Assembly (NCBI GenBank): GCA_947631675.1
Contig: CANRMG010000034.1
Span: forward strand, 1-12,909
Origin: an uncultured Oscillospiraceae bacterium
GTDB lineage: Bacteria; Bacillota_A; Clostridia; Oscillospirales; Oscillospiraceae
Direction: 5' to 3'
DNA length: 12,909 nucleotides
Part shown: in pieces, positions 1-6,561 of the stretch
How the letters are laid out: every line of letters begins with the position of its first letter
Position numbering within the stretch: position 1 is the first letter of the stretch
Translations under genes and position numbers: made by a program
Notes under the pieces: model-generated
The model's input: the letters and a program-made list of their open reading frames with translations, nothing else
Told to the model about the DNA's origin: nothing
Databases searched by the model: none

Positions 1-1
1 G

Positions 2-418
2 GTGCCCTTCCAGATGGTCATGTACACCCTGTCCAAGACCGCGGACACGCTGAAGCTGAACACCCCCTGGACCATCCCCGTCGTGTATCTTGGCTTTGGC
101 GCGGGTCTTGCCATCTTCATGTTCGTGGGCTTCGTCAAGAGCATCCCCCTGGAGATCGAGGAGGCCGCCGCCATCGATGGGTGCAGCCCCCTGCGCACCT
201 TCTTCTCCGTGGTGCTGCCCATGCTCAAGCCCACCCTGGTCTCCGTGGGCATCCTGGAGATCATGTGGATATGGAACGACTACCTGCTGCCCTATCTGGT
301 GCTGGACATCAACGAGTACCGGACCATCCCCATCCGCATCATCCCGGTGATCGTCTTCTATCTCACCTGCCAGAAACACATCATCAAGGGCGTCGCGGCA
401 GGCGCCGTGAAAGGATAA
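2..418 (+). CDS. Carbohydrate ABC transporter permease (MalG/CUT1-like), 3' part, with apparent internal deletion
   Basis: Inner-membrane permease subunit of a binding-protein-dependent sugar importer. Only the C-terminal 138 residues lie in the window; the gene begins upstream, so the GTG at position 2 is an internal Val codon rather than a start. The cytoplasmic EAA loop that docks the ATPase is intact (EEAAAIDGCSPLRTFFSVVLP, residues 53-73), as are the WNDYLLPYLVL segment after it and the family C-terminus ending AGAVKG. The odd part is residues 106-115, YRTIPIRIIP. Relatives have about 22-24 extra residues here (an external loop plus the first half of the last membrane helix) between YRTIPI and the IIP that starts the tail. 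The reading frame is kept. The last helix is left short with an Arg (R112) in it, so the subunit may be non-functional. malQ starts 8 bp after the stop, which suggests a malto-oligosaccharide substrate. The family call is secure; the substrate is inference. Confidence 0.88.
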   Translation: MPFQMVMYTLSKTADTLKLNTPWTIPVVYLGFGAGLAIFMFVGFVKSIPLEIEEAAAIDGCSPLRTFFSVVLPMLKPTLVSVGILEIMWIWNDYLLPYLVLDINEYRTIPIRIIPVIVFYLTCQKHIIKGVAAGAVKG

Positions 419-426
419 CCGACTTT

Positions 427-1902
427 ATGGAACGCGCAGCGGGCATACTTCTCTCCGTCTCCTCCCTTCCCTCCCCCTACGGCATCGGCACCCTGGGGCA
501 GGCGGCCTATGACTTCATCGACTTCCTGGCCGCCGCGGGCCAGAAATACTGGCAGATGCTGCCCGTGGGCCCTATCAGCTACGGCGATTCCCCCTATTCC
601 TCCTTCTCCGCTTTCGCGGGCAACCCCTACTACATAGACCTGGATATGCTCATATCCGACGGGCTCCTCACGGCGGAGGAGGCCGCCGCCCCCTTCTGGG
701 GGGACGACCCCCGGCGGGTGGACTACGGGGCGGTGTACGAAAGCCGTTTCGCCCTGCTGGAACGGGCCTTCGACCGGGGCTGGGACAGGGACCGGCAGGC
801 TGTGGCCGCCTTCGAGGCGAAAAACGCCCTGTGGCTCCATGACTATGCCCTGTTCATGGCCCTGAAGCGCCATTTTGATATGGCCCCCTGGACCGACTGG
901 CCGGAGGACATCCGCCTGCGCAGGCCCGGGGCCGCGGACCATTGGCGGCAGGAGCTTGACCGGGACGCGCGGTTTTTCACGTACCTGCAGTACCTGTTCC
1001 AGAAGCAGTGGGACGCCCTGAAGGCCTACGCGGTGAAAAAGGGCGTGGCCCTCATCGGGGACCTGCCCATCTACGTGGCCATGGATTCGGCGGACGTGTG
1101 GGCCAGCCCCGGGGACTACCAGCTGGACGAAAAGAACCTGCCCACCGCCGTGGCGGGGGTGCCCCCCGACGCCTTCACCGCCGACGGCCAGCTCTGGGGC
1201 AATCCCCTGTACGACTGGAAGAAGATGGCCGCAGAGGGCTTCCCCTGGTGGGAGCGGCGTATGCGCTCCACCCTGGACCGGTTCGACGTGGCCCGCCTGG
1301 ACCACTTTCGTGGCCTGGAGAGCTACTGGGCCGTGCCCTACGGAGACCCCACCGCCGCCACAGGCAAATGGGAACCCGGCCCCGGCGCCGCCTTCGTAAG
1401 GATGCTCCGGGATAGGTTTCCCGGCCGCAGCATCATCGCCGAGGACCTGGGGTTCATCACCCCGGAGGTCCGGGCCCTGCTGGACCTGTCCGGCTTCCCC
1501 GGGATGAAGGTGCTCCAATTCGCCTTCGACCACCGGGAATCCAACGGCTACCTGCCCCACCGGTATGAGACCAACTGCGTCTGCTACACCGGCACCCACG
1601 ACAACTCCACCCTGCGGGGCTGGCTGGCCGAGGCGGACCCGGCGGATGCGGCCAAGGCCAGGGCCTACCTGGGCCTGAGCCAGACCGAGGGCTGGGACTG
1701 GGGCATCCTCCGGGGGGGCATGGGCTCGGTGGCAAAGCTGTTCGTCGCCCAGATGCAGGACTACCTGGGCCTGGGCCCGGAGGGGCGCATGAATACCCCC
1801 GGCAACCCCGTGGGCAACTGGCAGTGGCGCATGCTCCCCGGCGAGGCCAGTCCCGCGCTGGCCCGAAAGCTCAAAAACCTCACCGCCCTCTTCGGCCGGT
1901 GA
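427..1902 (+). CDS. malQ: 4-alpha-glucanotransferase (amylomaltase, GH77)
   Basis: Cytoplasmic disproportionating enzyme that moves alpha-1,4-glucan segments between malto-oligosaccharides and releases glucose. The product is 491 residues, a normal length for the short GH77 form. The N-terminus (GILLSVSSLPSPYGIGTLG, residues 6-24) is typical. The three catalytic carboxylates of the family are visible: nucleophile D292 in ARLDHFRG, acid/base E339 in IIAEDLG, and D392 in GTHDNSTLRGW. The donor-site region GDSPYSSFSAFAGNPYYI (residues 53-70) is also present. The ATG at 427 is chosen because the family N-terminus begins there and AAGGA (411-415) lies 11 bp upstream, inside the end of the permease gene. 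With the preceding ABC permease only 8 bp away, this is the distal gene of a maltodextrin-type operon. It ends at a strong intrinsic terminator. I see no missing motif. Confidence 0.96.
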   Translation: MERAAGILLSVSSLPSPYGIGTLGQAAYDFIDFLAAAGQKYWQMLPVGPISYGDSPYSSFSAFAGNPYYIDLDMLISDGLLTAEEAAAPFWGDDPRRVDYGAVYESRFALLERAFDRGWDRDRQAVAAFEAKNALWLHDYALFMALKRHFDMAPWTDWPEDIRLRRPGAADHWRQELDRDARFFTYLQYLFQKQWDALKAYAVKKGVALIGDLPIYVAMDSADVWASPGDYQLDEKNLPTAVAGVPPDAFTADGQLWGNPLYDWKKMAAEGFPWWERRMRSTLDRFDVARLDHFRGLESYWAVPYGDPTAATGKWEPGPGAAFVRMLRDRFPGRSIIAEDLGFITPEVRALLDLSGFPGMKVLQFAFDHRESNGYLPHRYETNCVCYTGTHDNSTLRGWLAEADPADAAKARAYLGLSQTEGWDWGILRGGMGSVAKLFVAQMQDYLGLGPEGRMNTPGNPVGNWQWRMLPGEASPALARKLKNLTALFGR

Positions 1903-1920
1903 AAGTCCGTACAGCAAAAA

Positions 1921-1955
1921 AGACCGCACCCCGAAAAAGGGTGCGGTCTTTTTTC
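1921..1955. terminator. Bidirectional intrinsic terminator between malQ and the O-acetyltransferase gene
   Basis: A perfect 11-bp inverted repeat: AGACCGCACCC (1921-1931), loop CGAAAAA, GGGTGCGGTCT (1939-1949). It has T6 after it on the plus strand and A5 before it, which reads as a U tract on the minus strand. It sits between the stops of two converging genes and should end transcription from both sides. Confidence 0.93.
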
Positions 1956-1963
1956 AATATAGG

Positions 1964-2527
1964 TCATTTCTGCTCGATGAACCTTTTTACCTCCGCGGGC
2001 ACGCCCGCCGCCAGGCAGTTATCCGGCAGATCATGGGTGACCACGCTCCCGGCGGCGATCACGCAGCCGCTTCCGATGGTGACGCCCTGCAGGACGGTCA
2101 CGTTCCCGCCAAACCAGCAGTTGTCCCCTATGCGGATGGGCAGCGCACGCTCCAGGCCCGTGTTCCTGGCCGCGTAGTCCATGGGGTGGCTCGCGGTGTA
2201 AAAGCCGCAGGAAGGGCCGATGAGCACGTTCTTCCCGATGGTGATCGTGCCGCCGTCCATAAAATAGCAGCCGTGGTTCACAAAAACGCCCTCGCTGAAA
2301 TGGGTCTGGGCGCCGTAGTCGAACCAGACCGGCGCCAGCACGGCGACTCCTTGGGGGACATCGGCGCCCAGCAGCTTCGCCAGGGCGGCGCGCTGCGCAT
2401 CGCTCCCCGGCCGGGCCGTGTTGAAATCATAGCAGAGCTCCTCGGCCCTCTGCCGCTCCTTCAAAAGGTCCGGGTCAAAGTTGGCGTCGTGCCACTGGCC
2501 CTTCAGCATCTTTTCCTTTTCCGTCAT
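1964..2527 (-). CDS. Sugar O-acetyltransferase (maltose/galactoside acetyltransferase family, left-handed beta-helix)
   Basis: Probable acetyl-CoA-dependent acetylation of a sugar hydroxyl. The product is 187 residues, close to the size of LacA and Maa. The N-terminal Mac domain is recognisable (MTEKEKMLKGQWHDANFDPD, residues 1-20). It is followed by hexapeptide repeats: ITIGKNVLIGPSCGFYT, IRIGDNCWFGGNVTVLQGV, TIGSGCVIAAGSVV. The catalytic His is H114 in TASHPMD, matching LacA His115, and N84 matches the acceptor-contacting Asn. The ATG at 2527 overlaps the TGA of the preceding phosphatase gene by 4 nt (ATGA), so translation is probably coupled. It is the last gene of a three-gene minus-strand operon and shares the 1921-1955 terminator. 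The exact sugar cannot be told; with malQ facing it, maltose or glucose is possible, but the two genes are on opposite strands. Confidence 0.92.
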   Translation of the reverse strand: MTEKEKMLKGQWHDANFDPDLLKERQRAEELCYDFNTARPGSDAQRAALAKLLGADVPQGVAVLAPVWFDYGAQTHFSEGVFVNHGCYFMDGGTITIGKNVLIGPSCGFYTASHPMDYAARNTGLERALPIRIGDNCWFGGNVTVLQGVTIGSGCVIAAGSVVTHDLPDNCLAAGVPAEVKRFIEQK

Positions 2528-3261
2528 TCCAGGTAATATCCCTCCAGCTTTGCGATCTCGTCCGGGCCCACGCCCAGGGCCAGTTCCAGGTAGTTCCCGA
2601 TGGAGCCGTACTCCATCTCGATGCAGTCGAAGTAAAACCGGGCGTTGCGCTCGTAGACCGGGAACACCTCTGCCATGAGGGCAAGCTCCGCCTCCGATGC
2701 GCCGCGGCTGCGCATATCGTCCATCTGCTTTTGGGCAAACAGGTTGGTACGCATATATTCCTCTATGACCGTCTCCCGCGCAAAGCCCAGGGCGCTCATG
2801 AGGAGCATGGCCCCCACGCCGGTGCGGTCCTTCCCCTGGGTGCAGTGCCAGAGGACCGGCTTCCCCCCTGCCGCCAGCAGCTCCCGGAAGAAGGCGCCAT
2901 AGGCGTCGATGGCGATAGGATGCAGGCTCAAAAGCCGATAAAACTCGTGAAACACCTCTCGGACCTCCTTGGGGTCCTGGCTCTTGATGGGGATGTATAC
3001 CTCCAGGTCCGGTACCGGCGGGATATGCAGATTTTTCGCCCCGGGCACGGCCCGGTCCGGGCGGCGCTCCCGCTCCCTGTTGTCCCGCAGGTCCACGATG
3101 AGGCCCAGGCCCATATCCGCGAGGCATTTTATATCCCCGTCGGAGGCGCTGCCCAGATGGCCGGTGCGCAGGAGCATCCCCTCCCGTATACGGGCCCCGT
3201 CGGGACGCTCCAGGCCCCCCAGGTCCCGGGCGTTCTCTATGCCGTCAAAATCAAAAAACAT
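2524..3261 (-). CDS. Tyrosine/dual-specificity-type protein phosphatase (Y_phosphatase3-like)
   Basis: Cys-based phosphatase of 245 residues. The signature loop HCTQGKDRTG (residues 139-148) gives the CX5R motif with nucleophile C140 and phosphate-binding R146. The N-terminal block NARDLGGL (10-17) followed by REGMLLRTGHL (27-37) and IVDLRDNRERE (55-65) is typical of the bacterial family that includes Listeria LipA and many annotated tyrosine-protein phosphatases. Family members act on phosphotyrosine and, in some cases, phosphoinositides. There is no signal peptide, so a cytoplasmic role is expected. The ATG at 3261 directly follows the nth stop (TAA immediately before ATG), and the gene's own TGA overlaps the next start, so it is the middle cistron of nth-phosphatase-acetyltransferase. 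An AAGGGA lies about 12 nt upstream of the start, inside nth. The substrate is unknown and nothing in the neighbours explains it. Confidence 0.87.
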   Translation of the reverse strand: MFFDFDGIENARDLGGLERPDGARIREGMLLRTGHLGSASDGDIKCLADMGLGLIVDLRDNRERERRPDRAVPGAKNLHIPPVPDLEVYIPIKSQDPKEVREVFHEFYRLLSLHPIAIDAYGAFFRELLAAGGKPVLWHCTQGKDRTGVGAMLLMSALGFARETVIEEYMRTNLFAQKQMDDMRSRGASEAELALMAEVFPVYERNARFYFDCIEMEYGSIGNYLELALGVGPDEIAKLEGYYLE

Positions 3262-3906
3262 TTATGTATGTTCCCTTTCATATGTCTGGCACCACGGTTT
3301 TACGCAGCATTCCTCACACTTGGGCGCCCGGGCAGAACACACCGCCCGGCCGTGGTACACGATGCGATGGCAGAAGTCGGAGCAGCCCTCCGGCGGCAAA
3401 ATGGCCCGCAGGGCCGTCTCGATCTTGGGCGGGTCCTTCATGTCATCCACCAGGCCCATGCGGTTGGAGAGCCTGATGCAGTGGGTGTCCACCACTACGC
3501 TGCCGGGCTTGTGGTACACATCGCCCAGGATGAGGTTGGCGCTTTTCCGCCCCACGCCGGGGAGCTTCAGAAGGTCCTCCATGTTGTCCGGCACCACGCC
3601 GCCGAAGTCCTCCACCAGCATCCGGGCGGCGGCCACGATGTCCCGGGCCTTGCCCCGGAAAAAGCCGCAGGAGTGGATGTAGGGCTCTACCTCCTCCGGC
3701 TCCGCCGCGGCCATGGTCTCCGGGTCCGGGAACCGGGCGAACAGCGCCGGGGAGATCATGTTTACCCGCTCGTCGGTGCATTGGGCGGCCAGGCGCACCT
3801 GCACCAGAAGCTGCCACGCCTCCTTGTAGTCCAGCGTGCAGTCCGCGAGAGGATACTCCTCCGCCAAGGCCTGCACGATATGCGCCACCTGTTCGGCCGT
3901 TCTCAT
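3262..3906 (-). CDS. nth: Endonuclease III (DNA glycosylase / AP lyase)
   Basis: Base-excision repair enzyme that removes oxidised pyrimidines and cleaves at the abasic site. The product is 214 residues, normal for the family. The helix-hairpin-helix LPGVGRKSAN (115-124) carries catalytic Lys121. Catalytic Asp140 lies in VVVDTHCIRLSNRMG (137-151). The [4Fe-4S] ligands C190-X6-C197-X2-C200-X5-C206 are complete. The ATG at 3906 is preceded by GGGGA six nt upstream. It is the first gene of the minus-strand operon, read from the promoter at 3940-3968, which physically overlaps the divergent rarA promoter. Two genome-maintenance genes therefore share one control region. No defect is seen. Confidence 0.96.
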   Translation of the reverse strand: MRTAEQVAHIVQALAEEYPLADCTLDYKEAWQLLVQVRLAAQCTDERVNMISPALFARFPDPETMAAAEPEEVEPYIHSCGFFRGKARDIVAAARMLVEDFGGVVPDNMEDLLKLPGVGRKSANLILGDVYHKPGSVVVDTHCIRLSNRMGLVDDMKDPPKIETALRAILPPEGCSDFCHRIVYHGRAVCSARAPKCEECCVKPWCQTYEREHT

Positions 3907-3939
3907 AAGCTGTCCCCGCTTTCTATATCTCTTTGAGAA

Positions 3940-3968
3940 ATCTTATCACGGCCTGTTGCAAATTCCAA
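3940..3968 (-). promoter_or_regulatory. Putative sigma-70 promoter for nth operon
   Basis: Reading the minus strand: TTGGAA (complement of 3963-3968), a 17-bp spacer, then TAAGAT (complement of 3940-3945). This lies upstream of the nth start with a leader of about 25-30 nt. The -35 hexamer lies inside the spacer of the opposing rarA promoter. Confidence 0.6.
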
Positions 3969-3984
3969 GGGTAATCTTTATAAT
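3956..3984 (+). promoter_or_regulatory. Putative sigma-70 promoter for rarA
   Basis: TTGCAA (3956-3961), 17-bp spacer, perfect TATAAT (3979-3984), about 35 bp before the rarA ATG. An AAAGGA Shine-Dalgarno sequence follows at 4004-4009. It overlaps the nth promoter on the other strand. Confidence 0.78.
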
Positions 3985-4018
3985 TTGAGTATATCTTATC
4001 ATCAAAGGACCTGACGCC

Positions 4019-5284
4019 ATGTACCGTCCCCTTGCAGATGAATTTCGGCCCCAGACCCTGGACGACGTGTTCGGCCAGGAGCACATTCTGGGGGAAAACG
4101 GCATGCTCCGGCGCATCGCCGAGAGCGGTCACATCCCCTGCATGATCTTTTACGGCCCCTCCGGCACGGGCAAGACCACCGTGGCCCGCATCATCGCCCA
4201 GCGCACGGACAGGCCCCTGCGGCGCTTGAACGCCACCACGGCGGGTCTGGCGGACATCAAGGCCATCATCGACGAGCTGGACACCCTTCTGGCCCCGGAG
4301 GGGGTGCTGCTGTACCTGGACGAGATACAGTACTTCAACAAAAAGCAGCAGCAGTCCCTTCTGGACTTCATCGAAAACGGGAAGATCACCCTCATCGCCT
4401 CCACCACGGAGAACCCCTATTTCTGCGTGTTCAACGCCATCCTCTCCCGGAGCACGGTCTTTGAGTTCAAGCAGCTCACGCCCGGGGACGTGAAAAAGGC
4501 CATGGAGCGGGTGCTGCGGCTCCTGCAGGAGCGGGACGGCGTCACCATATCCCCGGAGGAGGGCGTGCTGGACTACATCGCCTCCGCCTGCGGCGGGGAT
4601 GTGCGAAAGAGCATCAATACGTTGGAACTTCTCTACTCCACCGCCCATGTGGGAAAGACCGGCATGGTGTTCACTATGGCCGACGCCCGGGCCGTCACCC
4701 AGCGCAGCGCCATGCGCTACGACCGGGACGGGGACGAACACTTCGACATCCTCTCGGCGCTGATGAAGTCCATGCGGGGCTCGGACCCGGACGCGGCGGT
4801 GCACTACCTGGCCCGGTTTTTGGAGACCGGGGACCTTCTGGGCGCCTGCCGGCGCATCCTCTGCTCCGCCAGCGAGGACATCGGCCTTGCCTACCCCATG
4901 GCGGTGCCCATCGTGAAGGCCTGCGTGGACTCGGCGCTGCAGCTGGGCCTGCCCGAGGCCCGGCTGCCCCTGGCCGAGGCGGTCATATTTCTCGCCACCT
5001 GCCCCAAGTCCAACACCGGCTGCATGGCCATCGACGCGGCCATCGCCGACGTGAAGGCGGGTAAGGCCGGCCCCATCCCCCGGCAGCTCCAAAACGTCCA
5101 CGCCGACGGCACGGGCTTTGAGCGGGAGCAGGGGTATCTCTACCCCCACAACTTCCCCAACCGCTGGGTGGCCCAGCAGTACCTGCCCGACAGCCTCAAG
5201 GACGCCCGCTACTACGAATACGGCGACAACAAGACCGAACAGGCCGCGAAAAAGTATTGGGATTTAATAAAGGGAATTAAATAA
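4019..5284 (+). CDS. rarA: Replication-associated recombination protein A (RarA/MgsA, AAA+ ATPase)
   Basis: AAA+ ATPase of the clamp-loader clade that acts at stalled replication forks. The product is 421 residues, the usual length in Firmicutes. The N-terminal MYRPLADEFRPQTLDDVFGQ is diagnostic. Walker A is GPSGTGKTT (46-54), Walker B LLYLDEIQYFNK (97-108), sensor 1 region ASTTENPYF (127-135), and the arginine-finger segment SRSTVFEF (143-150). The C-terminal half contains the expected DAAVHYLARFLETGD and PKSN-type tetramerisation segments. A small difference is IQYFNK after Walker B, where many RarA proteins have a His-Arg pair (IHRFNK). The ATG at 4019 has AAAGGA 9 nt upstream and its own good promoter. 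The 3' end overlaps the converging gene by 8 bp, and no terminator is visible between them. Confidence 0.95.
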   Translation: MYRPLADEFRPQTLDDVFGQEHILGENGMLRRIAESGHIPCMIFYGPSGTGKTTVARIIAQRTDRPLRRLNATTAGLADIKAIIDELDTLLAPEGVLLYLDEIQYFNKKQQQSLLDFIENGKITLIASTTENPYFCVFNAILSRSTVFEFKQLTPGDVKKAMERVLRLLQERDGVTISPEEGVLDYIASACGGDVRKSINTLELLYSTAHVGKTGMVFTMADARAVTQRSAMRYDRDGDEHFDILSALMKSMRGSDPDAAVHYLARFLETGDLLGACRRILCSASEDIGLAYPMAVPIVKACVDSALQLGLPEARLPLAEAVIFLATCPKSNTGCMAIDAAIADVKAGKAGPIPRQLQNVHADGTGFEREQGYLYPHNFPNRWVAQQYLPDSLKDARYYEYGDNKTEQAAKKYWDLIKGIK

Positions 5285-5621
5285 CTCTCCCTTTCACCGT
5301 GGCGATGATCTCTCGCGCTCTCAGCACCTGGTCCGTGCGCACGTTCACCGTGAGCCGGGCCTGACCGGCGGAGGCCGCCGCCCGCTCCATGACGGCCCGG
5401 GAGCCCAGCACCGCCGCATACATCTGTCCCGGGCCCACACCCCCCGGCGACACCGTGTCATAGGGCATGCCCATGCCCAGCAGGGGCATATCGCTCTTCA
5501 CCCGCCGGTCGGGGGCCCGCAGGTCCGAGATGGAGAACTCGATGCCGTTGCGCCGCAGGCGCATCAGGGCCAGGTCCGCCCCTTCCCTGTCGTCAAATAC
5601 AGCCGTGAGCTGTGTCGTCAT
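5277..5621 (-). CDS. Small conserved hypothetical protein, general-stress-protein-17M-like
   Basis: A 114-residue soluble protein. The N-terminus TAVFDDREGADLALMRLRRNGIEF looks like a ferredoxin-like beta-alpha-beta unit, as in proteins annotated as general stress protein 17M/YflT. A Gly/Pro-rich middle (PYDTVSPGGVGPGQMY) follows, and a second beta-alpha unit closes the chain (RLTVNVRTDQVLRAREIIATV). The function is unknown. Two in-frame ATGs exist, at 5627 and 5621. I prefer 5621 because AGAGG ends 9 nt before it but only 3 nt before 5627. The longer form would add Met-Arg. The Shine-Dalgarno sequence lies inside a small palindrome, CCTCTTTCAAGAGG (5631-5644). The gene converges on and overlaps rarA by 8 bp and diverges from the radical SAM gene. 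The protein assignment is tentative; the coding call is supported by the ribosome site and protein-like composition. Confidence 0.72.
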   Translation of the reverse strand: MTTQLTAVFDDREGADLALMRLRRNGIEFSISDLRAPDRRVKSDMPLLGMGMPYDTVSPGGVGPGQMYAAVLGSRAVMERAAASAGQARLTVNVRTDQVLRAREIIATVKGRVI

Positions 5622-5630
5622 ACGCATACA

Positions 5631-5644
5631 CCTCTTTCAAGAGG
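5631..5644. repeat. Short perfect palindrome overlapping a Shine-Dalgarno sequence
   Basis: CCTCTT-TC-AAGAGG, 6-bp arms and a 2-nt centre, in the 54-bp gap between two divergent genes. On the minus strand it contains the AGAGG ribosome binding site of the 114-aa protein. It could be a regulator-binding operator or could be chance. Confidence 0.35.
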
Positions 5645-5675
5645 TAGATTGCCCCATAAACAGGAGGATGATACC

Positions 5676-6560
5676 ATGCGCTACGAAGGCGATATATACC
5701 GCCCCCCAGGGGAGTGGAAGAGCTATCTGCTCCAATGCACCGTGGGCTGCTCCAACAATACCTGCACCTTCTGCGATATGTACAAATCCAAGCGCTACCA
5801 TACCCGCCCCCTGGAGGACGTGCTGGAGGACATTCGCATGGCCCAGGGCACCTTTTACCGGAACGCGGAGACGGTGTTTTTGTGCGACGGGGACGCCATC
5901 GACCTGCCCGTGGACTACCTGCTGGCGGTGCTGGACGCCCTTTATAAGGCTTTTCCCCGGTTGCGGCGGGTGACCACCTACGCCGGGCCCCTGTCCACAT
6001 TGCGCAAGAGCCCCCAGGAGCTGAAGACTATCCGGGACGCGGGCCTGCAGCGGGCATATCTCGGCGTGGAGACCGGGGACGACGCCCTGCTGCGCCACGT
6101 GAAAAAGGGCGTGGGCGCCGAGGGCATGCTCCGGGCCGGCCGGGCGCTGGTGGAGGCGGGGTTCGACCTCTGGACCATCGTCATCACGGGCCTGGAGGGC
6201 GGCGGCCGGGAGGCCCTGGAGCGGAATGCCGCCCTGACCGCGAAGATGATAAACGAGATGAACCCCAAGCACCTGTCCTCCATGACCTATATGCCCGTGG
6301 AGGGCACGCCCATGTACGAGGAGGTCCGCCGGGGGGAGATGACCCTGCAGACCCCCTTCGAGAGCCTTTTGGAGATACGCCAGCTGGTGAGTAAGATCGA
6401 GCTCTCCGGCCTTCACTACACCTCAAACCACGCCTCCAACTACCTGCCCATCAAGGGCACATTGAAGGAGGACCGGGCGCGCATCCTGGCCCAGCTGGAC
6501 GAGGTCATCGCCGCCCAGGACCCCTCCCGCCTGCGCAGCGACCTCTACCGGGGGCTCTGA
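5676..6560 (+). CDS. Radical SAM superfamily protein
   Basis: A 294-residue SAM-radical enzyme with an Elp3/MiaB-like core; the substrate is unknown. The [4Fe-4S] cluster region is LQCTVGCSNNTCTFC (19-33), in which C25-X4-C30-X2-C33 are the probable ligands and C21 is an extra Cys. This is a slight variant of the common CX3CX2C spacing, known in uncharacterised radical SAM groups. Later core elements include VFLCDGDAIDLP, TYAGPLSTL, and AYLGVETGDDALLRHVKKG, the usual SAM-binding and Glu-containing strands. The start at 5676 has AGGAGG at 5662-5667 with 8-nt spacing; upstream in-frame ATGs lack a ribosome site. No accessory B12-binding or SPASM-type Cys cluster is seen. It is followed one nt later by the DUF218 gene, so the two are cotranscribed. 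Confidence 0.88.
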   Translation: MRYEGDIYRPPGEWKSYLLQCTVGCSNNTCTFCDMYKSKRYHTRPLEDVLEDIRMAQGTFYRNAETVFLCDGDAIDLPVDYLLAVLDALYKAFPRLRRVTTYAGPLSTLRKSPQELKTIRDAGLQRAYLGVETGDDALLRHVKKGVGAEGMLRAGRALVEAGFDLWTIVITGLEGGGREALERNAALTAKMINEMNPKHLSSMTYMPVEGTPMYEEVRRGEMTLQTPFESLLEIRQLVSKIELSGLHYTSNHASNYLPIKGTLKEDRARILAQLDEVIAAQDPSRLRSDLYRGL

Positions 6561-6561
6561 T

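Noticed and set aside
358..1929. Long antisense open frame (523 codons) opposite malQ
   Set aside because: Composition is Gly/Pro/His/Val-rich mirror coding typical of GC-rich shadow frames, and malQ on the other strand has complete catalytic motifs.
2033..2536. Plus-strand frame opposite the acetyltransferase gene
   Set aside because: The minus-strand gene has clear hexapeptide repeats and a catalytic His; this frame is its mirror.
3923..5149. Minus-strand open frame of 408 codons opposite rarA
   Set aside because: Shadow frame; it runs through the divergent promoter region and lacks a ribosome site or recognisable motif.
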